This document shows positions 51,220 through 60,770 of a stretch of DNA of 64,000 nt, piece after piece (position 1 is the first letter of the stretch; each line of letters starts with the position of its first letter). The position numbers were made by a program, and so were the translations under genes. The notes below the pieces were generated by a model. The model was not told where the DNA came from. It did not search any database and worked only from the letters and a program-made list of their open reading frames with translations. The stretch covers positions 310,001 to 374,000 of the forward strand of contig NZ_FOVZ01000001.1 in NCBI RefSeq assembly GCF_900115295.1. Reading direction: 5' to 3'. The stretch comes from Sphingomonas sp. OK281 (lineage in GTDB: Bacteria > Pseudomonadota > Alphaproteobacteria > Sphingomonadales > Sphingomonadaceae).

Positions 51220-51776
51220 GGTCGGTCTCCCAGAGGTAAGATGCGTGATGGCGGCTGTTGCCAGGTGCGGCGCCAGACGAACGGGGTCACGCCGACCACG
51301 CGGCGGAACAGCCGAGTCAAATGTGCCTGGTCGGTCAGCCCGCAGGCATAGGCGATCCGGCTGAGCGTCTCGTCGGTCCGCAGCATCAGCGTCTGCGCGC
51401 GATGCACGCGTTGCCGGATCAGGAATGCGTGCGGGGTCTCGCCCGTCGTCACCTTGAAGGCGCGACAGAAATGCCCGGTGCTGAGCCGTGCGACTTCGGC
51501 CAGCGCGTCGACGCCGATCGTCGATCCCAGCGCCCGTTCGATATGCTGGACGACGCCGCGCAACTGCCACGCGGCGAGTCCGCCCTTCGCCGGTGCGGTC
51601 GTCTCGATCGGCGGAAGATCGTCCTCGACGAACATCGCCGCGAGCCGCTCCAGGTAATGCCGTGCGACGTGTGGATTGTGATCGAGCGTGCTGACCGCGT
51701 TGGCCAGCAGGCTCGCGGCAACGGACGGTGCGAACGCGCGGGGCAGGGCGGTGGCCCCCGGGGCAGTGTGCAGCAT
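51216..51776 (-). CDS. AraC-type regulator, first gene of the hydrolase operon
   Basis: A 186-residue regulator. The C-terminal half is an AraC DNA-binding domain with two helix-turn-helix motifs: VDALAEVARLSTGHFCRAFKV and SRIAYACGLTDQAHLTRLFRR, followed by VVGVTPFVWRR. The N-terminal part, about 80 residues, is short and has no cupin-type ligand domain, so it may sense through a partner or small ligand. The ATG 51776 is chosen for GGGAGAA 7 bases upstream. Its 4-base overlap with the YcaC-like gene suggests autoregulated operon control. Confidence 0.87.
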   Translation of the reverse strand: MLHTAPGATALPRAFAPSVAASLLANAVSTLDHNPHVARHYLERLAAMFVEDDLPPIETTAPAKGGLAAWQLRGVVQHIERALGSTIGVDALAEVARLSTGHFCRAFKVTTGETPHAFLIRQRVHRAQTLMLRTDETLSRIAYACGLTDQAHLTRLFRRVVGVTPFVWRRTWQQPPSRILPLGDRP

Positions 51777-51892
51777 CGCCTGTTCTCCCTCGCAACCTGT
51801 GAGGAGGACCATAACGGATGGGTATCGATCGACTGCGCCCCGGCCGGGGTGGCGATCGCCCCCTCTTTAGTGGGGCCCGAAACAGCCCTGGA

Positions 51893-52522
51893 TCAGAGTT
51901 CGATGATCCCGCGCTTGGCCGCGATGGTCACCGCGTGCGTGCGATCCGAAGCGCCGAGTTTCGAGAAGATCAGCTTCATGTGGCCTTTTACGGTTTCTTC
52001 CGTCACGGCCAGCCGGGCAGCGATCTGCTTGTTGGAATTGCCCGACGCGGCGAGCGACAACACGCCGATCTCTCGCTCGGTCAGCGCATCCTCGATGACG
52101 TGAAAGGCGATGCTCGACGCCACCTGCGCGTTGAGATGCTTGCCGCCGGCATGGACCGAGCGGATCGTGTCGAGCAGTTCCTTGCGCAGCGTGTTCTTGA
52201 GCAGATAGCCGGCGGCCCCGGCGCGCAACGCCCGCAACGCCTGCGCATCGCCGGAATAGGTCGTCAGCACGATGATCCGCGCCTGCGGCCAGTGGCTGCG
52301 CATCGCGGCGATCGTGTCGACGCCGCCGATCCCCGGCATCTGCAGGTCCATCAGGACGATGTCGGGGAGATGCGTCGGGTACAGCGCCAGCGCCTGTTCG
52401 CCGGTCTCGGCCTCCGCGACGAGCGCGAGATCCGTCTGCGTCTCGATCACGGCTCTCACCCCCTCGCGGAGGAAAGGATGATCGTCGACGATCATGATGC
52501 GGATCTGCGGCGATGACGACAC
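51893..52522 (-). CDS. NarL/LuxR-type response regulator
   Basis: A 209-residue two-component regulator. The receiver holds D13-D14 (IMIVDDHPFLREG), the phosphoacceptor D59 (IVLMDLQMPGIGG) and the switch lysine in GYLLKNTLRKEL; the LuxR-type helix-turn-helix is residues 145-200 (LTEREIGVLSLAASGNSNKQIA, VTEETVKGHMKLIFSKL). A GTG at 52522 is the probable start; an upstream ATG adds a poorly conserved lead. The propeller-type histidine kinase encoded divergently, with HisKA_3 and HATPase domains, is the likely partner, as NarL-family regulators pair with HisKA_3 kinases. Confidence 0.9.
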   Translation of the reverse strand: MSSSPQIRIMIVDDHPFLREGVRAVIETQTDLALVAEAETGEQALALYPTHLPDIVLMDLQMPGIGGVDTIAAMRSHWPQARIIVLTTYSGDAQALRALRAGAAGYLLKNTLRKELLDTIRSVHAGGKHLNAQVASSIAFHVIEDALTEREIGVLSLAASGNSNKQIAARLAVTEETVKGHMKLIFSKLGASDRTHAVTIAAKRGIIEL

Positions 52523-52599
52523 GGCGAACTCACGGGGTTGGGGACTGCGAAGCGGAAACCCTGCGCCGGGTCCGACGGACATGGCAAGCCGCCGATCCA

Positions 52600-53238
52600 T
52601 CAGCGCGCGGCCAGCCGGTCGAAGGCATCGCGGAAGACGTCTGCCGCCGCTTCGAACCGCGCGGCACCGACGCAGAACAGCCAGCGCGACAAGGCTCCGG
52701 ACCGATCGTCGCCCTGTTCACCCCGAAGATCGTCGCGTCGACCGCCGGGCAGCGCATCGAACAACCCCTCCAGCATCGCTTCCGGTGTTCCGTCGAGACC
52801 GTCGGGCGCGAGGCCGCTGTCGAGCAGGCTTGGCGCGAACGCGGCGGACGAGGCATCGAGGCGGATGACTTCGCGCGCTGCCGTCGCGACCGCCTGCCGC
52901 ATCACGGCGGGCGTCCAGGCCGCCGGGTTGCCGAGTCCGATCGCGAGGACGGTCGCCGCATGGATCGGTCTCGCCGGCGCCGACAGCGTCAGGACGTCGC
53001 CCGGCTCGGCGCGGAATATGCCGTCGGCGCGCAGCCGCGTGATCGCGCCGCCCAGCGCCGCATCGAGGTTTCCCAAGCCGCCGCCGGGCGTGTTCCGTCC
53101 GATCTCGCAAGAGAAGACGCCGGCGATCGCCACCGACACCTCCGCACTCACCGCATCGCGCGGCGCGACATCGATGCGAACGCGCCCCCATGTCCCGATC
53201 GTCACCGCGTCGTCTGCACGGCCATCCATCGGCAACAT
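52600..53238 (-). CDS. Protein with M17 peptidase N-terminal-like domain
   Basis: A 212-residue protein. LGNLDAALGGAITRLRADGIF, GDVLTLSAPARPIHAATVLAIGLGN and the WTPAVMRQAVATAAREVIRL helix (each seen as a separate block) match the N-terminal macro-like domain of leucyl aminopeptidases, but the catalytic zinc domain is absent. The C-terminal 70 residues are Arg/Gly-rich and do not resemble a peptidase. It may be a regulatory or sensor domain protein. The ATG 53238 follows GGGAG. It lies between the response regulator and the divergent histidine kinase gene. Alternative: an uncharacterised macro-fold protein. Confidence 0.6.
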   Translation of the reverse strand: MLPMDGRADDAVTIGTWGRVRIDVAPRDAVSAEVSVAIAGVFSCEIGRNTPGGGLGNLDAALGGAITRLRADGIFRAEPGDVLTLSAPARPIHAATVLAIGLGNPAAWTPAVMRQAVATAAREVIRLDASSAAFAPSLLDSGLAPDGLDGTPEAMLEGLFDALPGGRRDDLRGEQGDDRSGALSRWLFCVGAARFEAAADVFRDAFDRLAAR

Positions 53239-53432
53239 TCCCGTCTCCCATTGATCCGATCCGGGACCTTCGTGCCAGCATAACACCCTGTCACCGAAGG
53301 ATCGTGGACAGGGCTGACCGAATTTGGACAATCGTGCGGTTGCGGCGAAACATTCGGTGCAGGCGCGTGTGTGTCGTCGCGACCCTTGCTTTTGTTCGTT
53401 TCGACGGCGTAACGTACGTTATCGTTGCTGGG

Positions 53433-56400
53433 TTGGACATCGTCATACTATCCGTACGATCTGACTATCCGCGCACGCTTTGGCGACAGGCAACCGTCCG
53501 CGTGCTGGCGGCATTCGTCTGTCTCCTGACATTGGCAACCGGCGCATCGGCCGTCGATTCCACGCGGACGATCGCCCAGATGCGCCATTCGCGCTGGACG
53601 TTGGGCGACGGTGCGCCCGGCAACATCCGTGCGATCGCGCAGGGACGGGACGGTTATCTGTGGCTCGGCACCGCAACCGGACTCTACCGGTTCGATGGAA
53701 TCATTTTCGAGCGCATCGTCCCCGTCGACGAGGATCGGTACCGCTCGCCCCAGATTACTGCGTTGCTGGCGGCCCGCAACGGCGACATCTGGGTCGGCTA
53801 TGACTTTGGCGGCGTCGCGGTGTTCCGCGGCGGCGTCCTCAAGGGTGCCAACCCGTCGCCGCCCGTCGGTGGCGTCAACCGCATCGTCGAAGGGCAGGAC
53901 GGCGCCATCTGGTTCGAGGTCGAATCGAAGGGCAAGCTCGTGCTCAACCGATTATCGCAGAGGCGCTGGTCTCGCTTCGGGGTCGGGCAGGGCGTACCGG
54001 AAACCGCGATCGGCGATGTCCTGAGTACGTCCGCGGGGATCTATGTGTCCGCGCGTCCGCGGATGCTGCTGCTGAAACCCGGGGCTACCCGGTTCATCGA
54101 CACCGGGATACCGATCGACACCTATACCGCGCTTGCCGAAAGTCCGGGTGGTCGCCTGTGGCAATGGAATGGCGACCGGATCCGGCCGGTAACGGGCGGG
54201 GGCGGCAGTTTTCGGTCGGGGCCCGTCACCACGCCCTTCGTATTCCCCAAGCCGGTATTCGACCGCGATGGCAATCTGTGGCTGCTCGGGCAGGATACCG
54301 GGCTGGCGCGGCTGCCGGCAGGATCGCTCGATCGGCGCGAAAACCGCGACGCGGTCCAGATGTTCACCGAGCTGCAGGGGCTGACGGCATCGCTGACGCT
54401 GTCGATGATCGAGGATCGCGAAGGCAATATCTGGGTCGGAACCGAGTCCGGGCTCGACCGCTTCTCGCCGAGCAATATCGTCCAGCCGGACCGGACCGAG
54501 GCCATCGTATCGGGCTTTGTCGGACCGACCGGAGGCGGCCCCGTGTTCGTCGCGGGACTGTCCGGCGTGTACCGCATCGCCAGCGACGGCAAACCCGTGC
54601 TGGTTTTCCCGTTGGCGGATATCGGCGTGCTGTGCGGCGACAGTCGCCGCGTGCTGGTCATCAGCATGCGGGGCAAATGGCTGCTCGACCTCGATCGGTC
54701 GGGCATGCTCGGCAAGGCCACGCCCATTCGCGGCCCGATCTCGCTGACCTGCGCCATGGATACCAACGGCCGGTTCTGGACGGGGGGGGGCCGGGTCTAC
54801 CGGGTGATCGGTGACCGTCTCCAGCCGGTCGGCGGAGCGGCGGGCACGGCGGGCTCTACCGTACCCCGGATCCGCAGCGACGGCACGGGCGGGATCGTGT
54901 TCTCGCGTGTCTTCAAGGGCTTTGCGCGGATCAAGGACGGCATCGAGACCCGGCTGTGGCGACGCGAGGATCACGTCGTCGGCTCGACCCGGACGATGAT
55001 ACCCAGTCGCCTCGGTCTGCTGATCGTCGGCGACCAGGGGCTGGCACGCTATGACGGCCGGCGCCTGGCATCGCTGACCGATCGATCATACCCGTTCCTC
55101 GCCGGGTTGACCGGCCTGATTCAAACCGCGGACGGATCGACGTGGGTGATCGGGTCCACCGGGATCGTCCGGATGGCGACCGTCGCGCTCGATGCGGCGT
55201 TCGCGCATCCAGGCCTGCCGATCGCTTTCGAGCGCTTCGGGTATCAGGAGGATTTCCGCGCGCGCTCGAACATGGTCGATGCGAACGACATCGTCGAGGA
55301 CGCCGCAGGACGATTGTGGTTCGCGACCAACAAGGGGCTGGCGACGATCGAACCCAGCCGCTTGTCGCGCAACCGCCTGCCGCCGATCGTGCAGATCCGC
55401 TCGATCGATTCCGGTGGCGCCGAGCGAACGCCCGGACCGCGGTCGGCGGTGTTTCCCGCCGGCACCAATCACGTCAGGATCCGCTACACGGCGCTGAGCC
55501 TGACCAACGCGACCGCGAACCGTTTCCGGTACAGGATCGAGGGGATCGATCGCGACTGGATCGACGCCGGCCCATCGCGGGAGGCACTGTATACCAATCT
55601 CGGCCCCGGCACGTATCGCTTCCGGGTGATCGCCACGAACAACGACGGCGTCTGGAACCATCAAGGCGCGGTACTCACGTTCACGATCGCGCCGCGATTT
55701 TACCAGACATACGCCTTCGTCGCGCTGTGCATCGCGGTCATACTGTTCCTGGGTTGGCTGTCGTATCGCCGACGGGTCCGCGCGATCGCCGACCGTACGC
55801 GCGGCCGGTTCGAAGTCCAGCTGGCGGAGCGCGAGCGCATTGCCCGCGAACTTCACGACACGCTGTTGCAAGGGTTCCAGGGGCTGATGCTGCGGTTCCA
55901 GTCGGTGGTCGAGCAGCTCCCGCGGGGTGATCGTGCGCGCGCGAGCCTCGAAGGCGTGCTGGAGCGGGCCGACGACGTTCTGCTCGACGGCCGAGAGCGC
56001 GTCCGGCATCTGCGCGAAGACATGGAGCCGGTCGCGTTGCCCGCGTTGCTGACTGCGATCACCGAAGACATGGTCGCGCCGCCGCTGACCTGGCATCTGG
56101 ACGTCGAGGGCGTCGTGCGAGCGGTCTGCGCACCGGTGGCGGACGAGATCGCGCAGATCGTCCGCGAGGCGCTCGCCAACGCGGTGCGCCATGCCGAGGC
56201 GCACCGCCTCGTCGTCGCGATCAGATCGGGCTCCGACAAGCTCGTCATCACCGTGACGGACGACGGGATCGGTCTCCCGCCCGACGTCCGCGAGGCCGGG
56301 CATCGACCCGGCCATTACGGCCTGATCGGGATGCGCGAACGCGCCGTCGCAATGGGTGGGACGCTCGCGATCCGGTCCGACACCGGGGGCGGCATCGGCT

Positions 56401-56450
56401 CCGGCACCGAGATCAGGGTAATGATCCCGGCGCGGATCGCCTATCGGTGA
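53433..56450 (+). CDS. Propeller-type sensor histidine kinase
   Basis: A two-component sensor of about 1005 residues. A signal-like segment (VLAAFVCLLTLATGASA) leads to a periplasmic region of two-component propeller blades (GYLWLGTATGLYRF, GNIWVGTESGLDRF, GRLWFATNKGLATIE), a Y_Y_Y domain near residue 690, one membrane helix near 760-777, a HisKA_3 domain with H808 in RELHDTLLQGFQ, then HATPase (REALANAVRHAEAH, VTDDGIGLPPDV, GLIGMRERA). The start is uncertain: TTG 53433 gives the longest plausible signal; GTG 53502 is an alternative. Its NarL-type partner is encoded divergently, and a sugar or related signal is likely for the propeller. Confidence 0.88.
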   Translation: MDIVILSVRSDYPRTLWRQATVRVLAAFVCLLTLATGASAVDSTRTIAQMRHSRWTLGDGAPGNIRAIAQGRDGYLWLGTATGLYRFDGIIFERIVPVDEDRYRSPQITALLAARNGDIWVGYDFGGVAVFRGGVLKGANPSPPVGGVNRIVEGQDGAIWFEVESKGKLVLNRLSQRRWSRFGVGQGVPETAIGDVLSTSAGIYVSARPRMLLLKPGATRFIDTGIPIDTYTALAESPGGRLWQWNGDRIRPVTGGGGSFRSGPVTTPFVFPKPVFDRDGNLWLLGQDTGLARLPAGSLDRRENRDAVQMFTELQGLTASLTLSMIEDREGNIWVGTESGLDRFSPSNIVQPDRTEAIVSGFVGPTGGGPVFVAGLSGVYRIASDGKPVLVFPLADIGVLCGDSRRVLVISMRGKWLLDLDRSGMLGKATPIRGPISLTCAMDTNGRFWTGGGRVYRVIGDRLQPVGGAAGTAGSTVPRIRSDGTGGIVFSRVFKGFARIKDGIETRLWRREDHVVGSTRTMIPSRLGLLIVGDQGLARYDGRRLASLTDRSYPFLAGLTGLIQTADGSTWVIGSTGIVRMATVALDAAFAHPGLPIAFERFGYQEDFRARSNMVDANDIVEDAAGRLWFATNKGLATIEPSRLSRNRLPPIVQIRSIDSGGAERTPGPRSAVFPAGTNHVRIRYTALSLTNATANRFRYRIEGIDRDWIDAGPSREALYTNLGPGTYRFRVIATNNDGVWNHQGAVLTFTIAPRFYQTYAFVALCIAVILFLGWLSYRRRVRAIADRTRGRFEVQLAERERIARELHDTLLQGFQGLMLRFQSVVEQLPRGDRARASLEGVLERADDVLLDGRERVRHLREDMEPVALPALLTAITEDMVAPPLTWHLDVEGVVRAVCAPVADEIAQIVREALANAVRHAEAHRLVVAIRSGSDKLVITVTDDGIGLPPDVREAGHRPGHYGLIGMRERAVAMGGTLAIRSDTGGGIGSGTEIRVMIPARIAYR

Positions 56451-56480
56451 GCGGGAGGGTTACGATCGTTCCCCTCCCGC
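56451..56480 (+). terminator. Bidirectional hairpin terminator after the kinase gene
   Basis: Perfect 9-base-pair stem GCGGGAGGG / CCCTCCCGC enclosing an inner ACGATCGT palindrome, starting right at the kinase stop codon and lying 12 bases before the stop of the convergent hydrolase gene. Confidence 0.68.
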
Positions 56481-56492
56481 CTGCCGCCAGGT

Positions 56493-57467
56493 TCAGCCCT
56501 TCACGAACGCGAGCAGATCCGGGTTGATGACGTCGGCATGCGTCGTCAGCATCCCGTGCGGAAAGCCCTTGTAGATCTTGAGCGTCGCGTTCTTCAGCAG
56601 CTTGGCCTGCAACAGCGCGGCGTTGGCGAACGGCACGATCTGGTCGTCGTCGCCCTGCAGCACGAGCGTGGGCACGGTGATCGCCTTGAGGTCCGCGGTC
56701 TGGTCGGTCTCGGAGAACGCCTTGATGCCCTCATAATGCGCGAGCGCGCCGCCCATCATGCCCTGGCGCCACCAATTGTCGACCACCCCCTGCGACAGCT
56801 TTTCGGTCGGCCGGTTGAAGCCGTAGAACGGCCCCGCGGCGAGATCGACGTAGAATTGCGCGCGGTTGTCGGCGAGCGCCTTGCGCAGGCCGTCGAACAC
56901 CGAGATCGGCAGGCCGCCGGGATTGCTCGCGGTCTTGAGCATCAGCGGCGGCACCGAGCTGACCAACACGACCTTGGCGACGCGGCCCTGCGGCTGGCCG
57001 AACTTGGCGACGTAGCGCGCGACTTCGCCGCCGCCGGTCGAGTGACCGATATGGATCGTGCGCTTGAGGTCGAGATGCTCGACCACGGCGGACGCATCGG
57101 CGGCATAATGATCCATGTCGTTGCCGGTATCGGCCTGCGACGAACGACCATGGCCGCGACGGTCATGCGCGACGACGCGGTAGCCCTCGGCAAGGAAGAA
57201 CAGCATCTGCGTGTCCCAGTCGTCCGACGACAGCGGCCAGCCGTGATGGAACACGATCGGCTGCGCGTCCTTCGGACCCCAATCCTTGTAGAAGATGTCG
57301 GTGCCGTCCCTGGTCTTGATGAATCCGCTGCTCATTCTCGTAACTCCGTTCGGTTGAAGGGGAAGGGGAGAGGCGAACGCCAATGTCGGCAGAAGGGTGG
57401 CCGCCACCGCGGATGCGGAGGCGATGACGACCGAGCGTCGCGTGGGTTCGCGAATGGTATCCGGCAT
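56493..57467 (-). CDS. Exported alpha/beta hydrolase (non-heme chloroperoxidase-like)
   Basis: A 324-residue protein with a twin-arginine-like signal (RR at 10-11, then [20 protein letters not shown]). The hydrolase part, from about residue 48, has [12 protein letters not shown]143 in [13 protein letters not shown], the Asp in [12 protein letters not shown] and His in YKGFPHGM, a catalytic triad. It closely follows the pattern of bacterial non-heme chloroperoxidases and esterases. ATG 57467 has AAGGA upstream; an inner ATG at 57335 with GGAG would give the usual cytoplasmic form. The gene is next to a second exported hydrolase on the same strand. Confidence 0.86.
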   Translation of the reverse strand: MPDTIREPTRRSVVIASASAVAATLLPTLAFASPLPLQPNGVTRMSSGFIKTRDGTDIFYKDWGPKDAQPIVFHHGWPLSSDDWDTQMLFFLAEGYRVVAHDRRGHGRSSQADTGNDMDHYAADASAVVEHLDLKRTIHIGHSTGGGEVARYVAKFGQPQGRVAKVVLVSSVPPLMLKTASNPGGLPISVFDGLRKALADNRAQFYVDLAAGPFYGFNRPTEKLSQGVVDNWWRQGMMGGALAHYEGIKAFSETDQTADLKAITVPTLVLQGDDDQIVPFANAALLQAKLLKNATLKIYKGFPHGMLTTHADVINPDLLAFVKG

Positions 57468-57514
57468 GGGACTTATCCTTTGGTCGCGGCAAACGGTGCC
57501 GCCGGTTCGCGGGC

Positions 57515-58300
57515 TTATTGCGCGCGCGCTGCGTCTTCGATCAGCGCCGCGACGGCCTTTGGATTGGACGTCATGACGACATGGGACGCGCCTGTAATCA
57601 CGATCGTCTTCCGGGCGGCGGCGCGTTTCGCCATGAAGGCGTGCGCGGCGGGAGGGATGTTGAGATCGGCGCTGCCGTAGATGAACCATGAAGGGATCGT
57701 CTTCCACGATGCCGTCAGCGCCTTTTCGTTGAGCGCGGCTTCTGCAACCGGGCGCTGCGTCGCCGCCATCAGCGCGGCCTGCGGTGCCGGCACGTCCGCG
57801 GCGAACTGTTTCGCGAACTTGTCCTGCTGGATGTACAAGTCCCTTGTGCCATCGGGAAGCACGACGGGTGGGGCGAGTGCAGCGCCCAGCGTGGCGCCGG
57901 GGAACCTGCCGGTCAGGGCGAACGCGCTCTCGCCGACATCCGCCGCAAAGGCTGCGACGTACACCAGCGCCTTTACCGTGTGCGCGTGCGCGGCGGCTTC
58001 GCCGATGACTGGCCCGCCATAGGAATGACCGACCAGTACGACCGGGCCTTTCACGGCATTGGCGACACCGGCGACGGATGCTGCGTCGCTGGCCACACCG
58101 CGCAACGGGTTCGACGCGGCGATCACGGTATAGCCGTCACGCCGAAGCTGCGCGATCACGCCGTTCCACGATCCCGATTCCGCGAACGCGCCGTGAACGA
58201 GGATGATGGTCGGGCGCTGCGTCTCCGGTCGGGCCTGTACGCCGGTCAACGGCACGAGCATTGCGGTGGCGGCTGCCAGACCGGCGATCCAGTGCTTCAT
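57515..58300 (-). CDS. Exported alpha/beta hydrolase
   Basis: A 261-residue hydrolase with a signal peptide ([23 protein letters not shown]). [21 protein letters not shown] is the oxyanion block and S93 in [17 protein letters not shown] the nucleophile; [11 protein letters not shown] near the end holds the His. The pattern fits the EstA/HsaD-like salicylate esterase group and is close to secreted arylesterases. GGGAG stands about 9 bases before the ATG. It lies upstream of the other hydrolase with 47 bases between, so cotranscription is likely, and is divergent from the TMEM175-like gene. Confidence 0.85.
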   Translation of the reverse strand: MKHWIAGLAAATAMLVPLTGVQARPETQRPTIILVHGAFAESGSWNGVIAQLRRDGYTVIAASNPLRGVASDAASVAGVANAVKGPVVLVGHSYGGPVIGEAAAHAHTVKALVYVAAFAADVGESAFALTGRFPGATLGAALAPPVVLPDGTRDLYIQQDKFAKQFAADVPAPQAALMAATQRPVAEAALNEKALTASWKTIPSWFIYGSADLNIPPAAHAFMAKRAAARKTIVITGASHVVMTSNPKAVAALIEDAARAQ

Positions 58301-58479
58301 ATCGTCCAGCTCCCAAGACAGGCTTCCACGCCGTCGATGCCCGGCGGCGTCGACAGGGTCTTGGCAAACTCCGACGAAATTTGCGCAGGACCGACATATT
58401 GCGATCGCAGCACGCGCGCGTCGCTGTGATCGCTGACGACGACCTGATATCGCTGACCGCATTGGGAAAGGGAGTGCGT

Positions 58480-59082
58480 ATGACCGAGCGTCGCATGGGA
58501 CCGGAACGCGTTGCAGCCTTCACCGACGGCGTCGTCGCGATCATCATCACGATCATGGTGCTGGAACTGAAAGTTCCAGCGACCGGTGACTTGCGCGGCC
58601 TGGCGACGAGTGCGCCGGTGCTGCTCGCCTACCTGCTGAGCTTCGTGAACGTGGGGCTGTACTGGAACAATCATCACCACATGTTCTCGGTCGTCGACCG
58701 GATCGACGGGCGCGTGCTGTGGGCCAATCTGTTCCTGCTGTTCTGGCTCAGCCTGGTGCCGTTCGTGATCCGCTGGCTCGACGAAAGCCAGTTCGCTGCG
58801 GGCGCCACCGCCGCATACGGCATCGTTCTCGGGCTGGCCGCGGTCGGTTACTCGCTCACCGAACGCGCCATCATCGCCTGCAACGGCAAGCAATCGGCCG
58901 TCGCGCGGGCGATCGGTTCGGACTGGAAGGGCTGGGGCAGCATCGCGCTCTACGCGATAGCGGTACCGCTTGCATTCGCAAGCCGCTGGGCCGCGATCGC
59001 GCTGTACGTCGCTGTCATTGGCCTGTGGTTCATCCCCGATCGCCGCATCGTCCGTGCATTCGACGGTCGGGAGCAGGCATAG
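58480..59082 (+). CDS. TMEM175/DUF1211-like membrane protein
   Basis: A 200-residue protein with six predicted helices. The first carries RVAAFTDGVVAIIITIMVLE, the family signature usually written RxxxFSDG, which in bacterial TMEM175 homologues lines a potassium pore. SFVNVGLYWNNHHHMF is the second family block. GGAG lies 5 bases before the ATG. It probably works as a dimeric or tetrameric cation channel in the inner membrane; the first signature has Thr in place of Ser. Confidence 0.86.
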   Translation: MTERRMGPERVAAFTDGVVAIIITIMVLELKVPATGDLRGLATSAPVLLAYLLSFVNVGLYWNNHHHMFSVVDRIDGRVLWANLFLLFWLSLVPFVIRWLDESQFAAGATAAYGIVLGLAAVGYSLTERAIIACNGKQSAVARAIGSDWKGWGSIALYAIAVPLAFASRWAAIALYVAVIGLWFIPDRRIVRAFDGREQA

Positions 59083-59489
59083 GTCGGCGGCCAATCGCCG
59101 GGTGGCCCGGTGCGGCGGAACACGCCGCGCAACTGCCGACCGGAAGCCCGGCATGACCAAACCGCGGTGTTCGAAAAGCAGGCGTGCGCCCACGATTTGA
59201 CACCGGTGGGCGGTACGGGGCGGTGCGGTGCCACGTACCTGTCGGCGAACGTATAACGTCGGCGATGCGCAACCCGAAGCAACGGCTGGCGTCGGGAAGC
59301 GACAATATCAGCGGCGAATGTCGCTTTGCGCGTCTCGGAAAGGAGCGCAACGCGCTTTGAGTCCGCTTCTTACAACGGGTTCGGAGTGCCAAGCCGGCGA
59401 CGACCGTGAGGGTTGCCGCGTGCCTTTAGACATGCGGATGACCGGGGCTGTGTCACGCTCGTGAAACGTATCTGGCATAGCGACGGCCG
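59083..59489 (+). other. Intergenic region
   Basis: 407 bases between the TMEM175-like gene and the DUF5690 gene. It begins with an arm pair GGTCGGC (59083-59089) / GCCGACC (59136-59142) with further inverted bases inside, possibly a terminator. The rest has no recognisable gene or operator and should include the promoter of the next gene. Confidence 0.45.
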
Positions 59490-60764
59490 GTGAACTCATG
59501 GTCTCCGTCGTCGACGAAACGCTTCCCGGCCAGGCTATCGACGATCATGCCGGGCGTCGCCGCGTTCTGCGTGTATTTCGCGATGTACGCGTTTCGCAAG
59601 CCCGTCGCGGCGGCGGCGTTCGACGGCGTGCCGGCGGTGTTTGCCGGGATCGATTACAAGACGGCGCTGATCCTGTCGCAGGCGGTCGGCTATGCGCTGT
59701 CGAAGATGATCGGCGTGCACGTCGTCTCGGTCCATCGGCCGGAACATCGCACCCGCCTGATCCTGTCGCTGATCGGTGCGGCGTGGGGGGCGTTGTTGCT
59801 GCTCGCGCTGTTGCCCACCCGGTTTGGCCCGCTCGCGATGCTGTTGAACGGCTTGCCGCTCGGGATGATCTGGGGTCTGGTCTTCAGCTATCTCGAGGGG
59901 CGGCGCAATTCGGAGGTGCTCGCGTCGATCCTGACCGCGAGCTTCATCCTCTCGTCGGGCGTGACGCGATCGGTGGGAAGCGTGTTGCTGGAGCACGGCG
60001 TCAGCGCGTTCTGGATGCCCGCGCTGACCGGGTTGATCTTCACGCCGCTGCTGTTGGCAGGCATGGTGGCGCTTGCGCGATCGCCACCGCCGGACGTCGC
60101 CGATGCAAAGGCGAGGGGCGTTCGCGGTCCGATGGATCCGGCAGCGCGGCGCGCCTATCTGCGTGGCCATTGGGTGCCGGTGACGGCGCTCGTCGCGGGC
60201 TATACGATGCTGGCGGCCCTGCGCGACCTCCGCGACAATTTCGCACCCGAACTGTGGATCGCGCTTCATCATCCGGCGACGCCCGCGCTGTACATCGCGA
60301 CCGAAGTGCCCGTGACCGTGATCGTGCTGCTTGGTCTGGCGATGCTGGGGCTGGTCCGCGACAACCGCTATGCGGTCGTCACGATCCACGGCGTCATCAT
60401 AGTGGGAGCGGCAATCCTGGTGGGATCGATGCTAGCCTTGCGCGCAGGGGCGATCGGCCCGGTGACCGGCATGATCCTGACCGGCGTCGGTATCTACCTT
60501 GCCTATGCCCCGTTCAGCGCGATCCTGTTCGACCGTATCATGGCCGCCAGCCCGTCGCCGGGTACGGCCGGCTTCCTGATCTACCTGGCCGACGCGTTCG
60601 GCTATTCGGGCAGCATCGGGCTACTGCTCATGCGGAGCGCGACTGCATCCGGTCGGGACTGGCTCGGGTTGTTCCTGAATGCGGGGGTGCTGACCGGCGC
60701 GACGTTACTGGTGCTGACGTTCGTCTCGGCATTCTGGTTCGCCCGCCACTCGCCGACGCGGTGA
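59490..60764 (+). CDS. DUF5690 family membrane protein, MFS-like
   Basis: A 424-residue protein with 11-12 predicted helices. AAFCVYFAMYAFRKPVAAAAF, GIDYKTALILSQAVGYALSKMIGV and LPLGMIWGLVFSYLEGRRNSE are the DUF5690 pattern and resemble the opening of organophosphate:phosphate antiporters. It is probably a sugar or sugar-phosphate transporter. GTG 59490 is the longest sensible start; an ATG at 59547 is possible. It is convergent with the DeoR gene (6 bases apart) and belongs in context with the TonB receptor that follows. Confidence 0.75.
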   Translation: MNSWSPSSTKRFPARLSTIMPGVAAFCVYFAMYAFRKPVAAAAFDGVPAVFAGIDYKTALILSQAVGYALSKMIGVHVVSVHRPEHRTRLILSLIGAAWGALLLLALLPTRFGPLAMLLNGLPLGMIWGLVFSYLEGRRNSEVLASILTASFILSSGVTRSVGSVLLEHGVSAFWMPALTGLIFTPLLLAGMVALARSPPPDVADAKARGVRGPMDPAARRAYLRGHWVPVTALVAGYTMLAALRDLRDNFAPELWIALHHPATPALYIATEVPVTVIVLLGLAMLGLVRDNRYAVVTIHGVIIVGAAILVGSMLALRAGAIGPVTGMILTGVGIYLAYAPFSAILFDRIMAASPSPGTAGFLIYLADAFGYSGSIGLLLMRSATASGRDWLGLFLNAGVLTGATLLVLTFVSAFWFARHSPTR

Positions 60765-60770
60765 CTGCGC

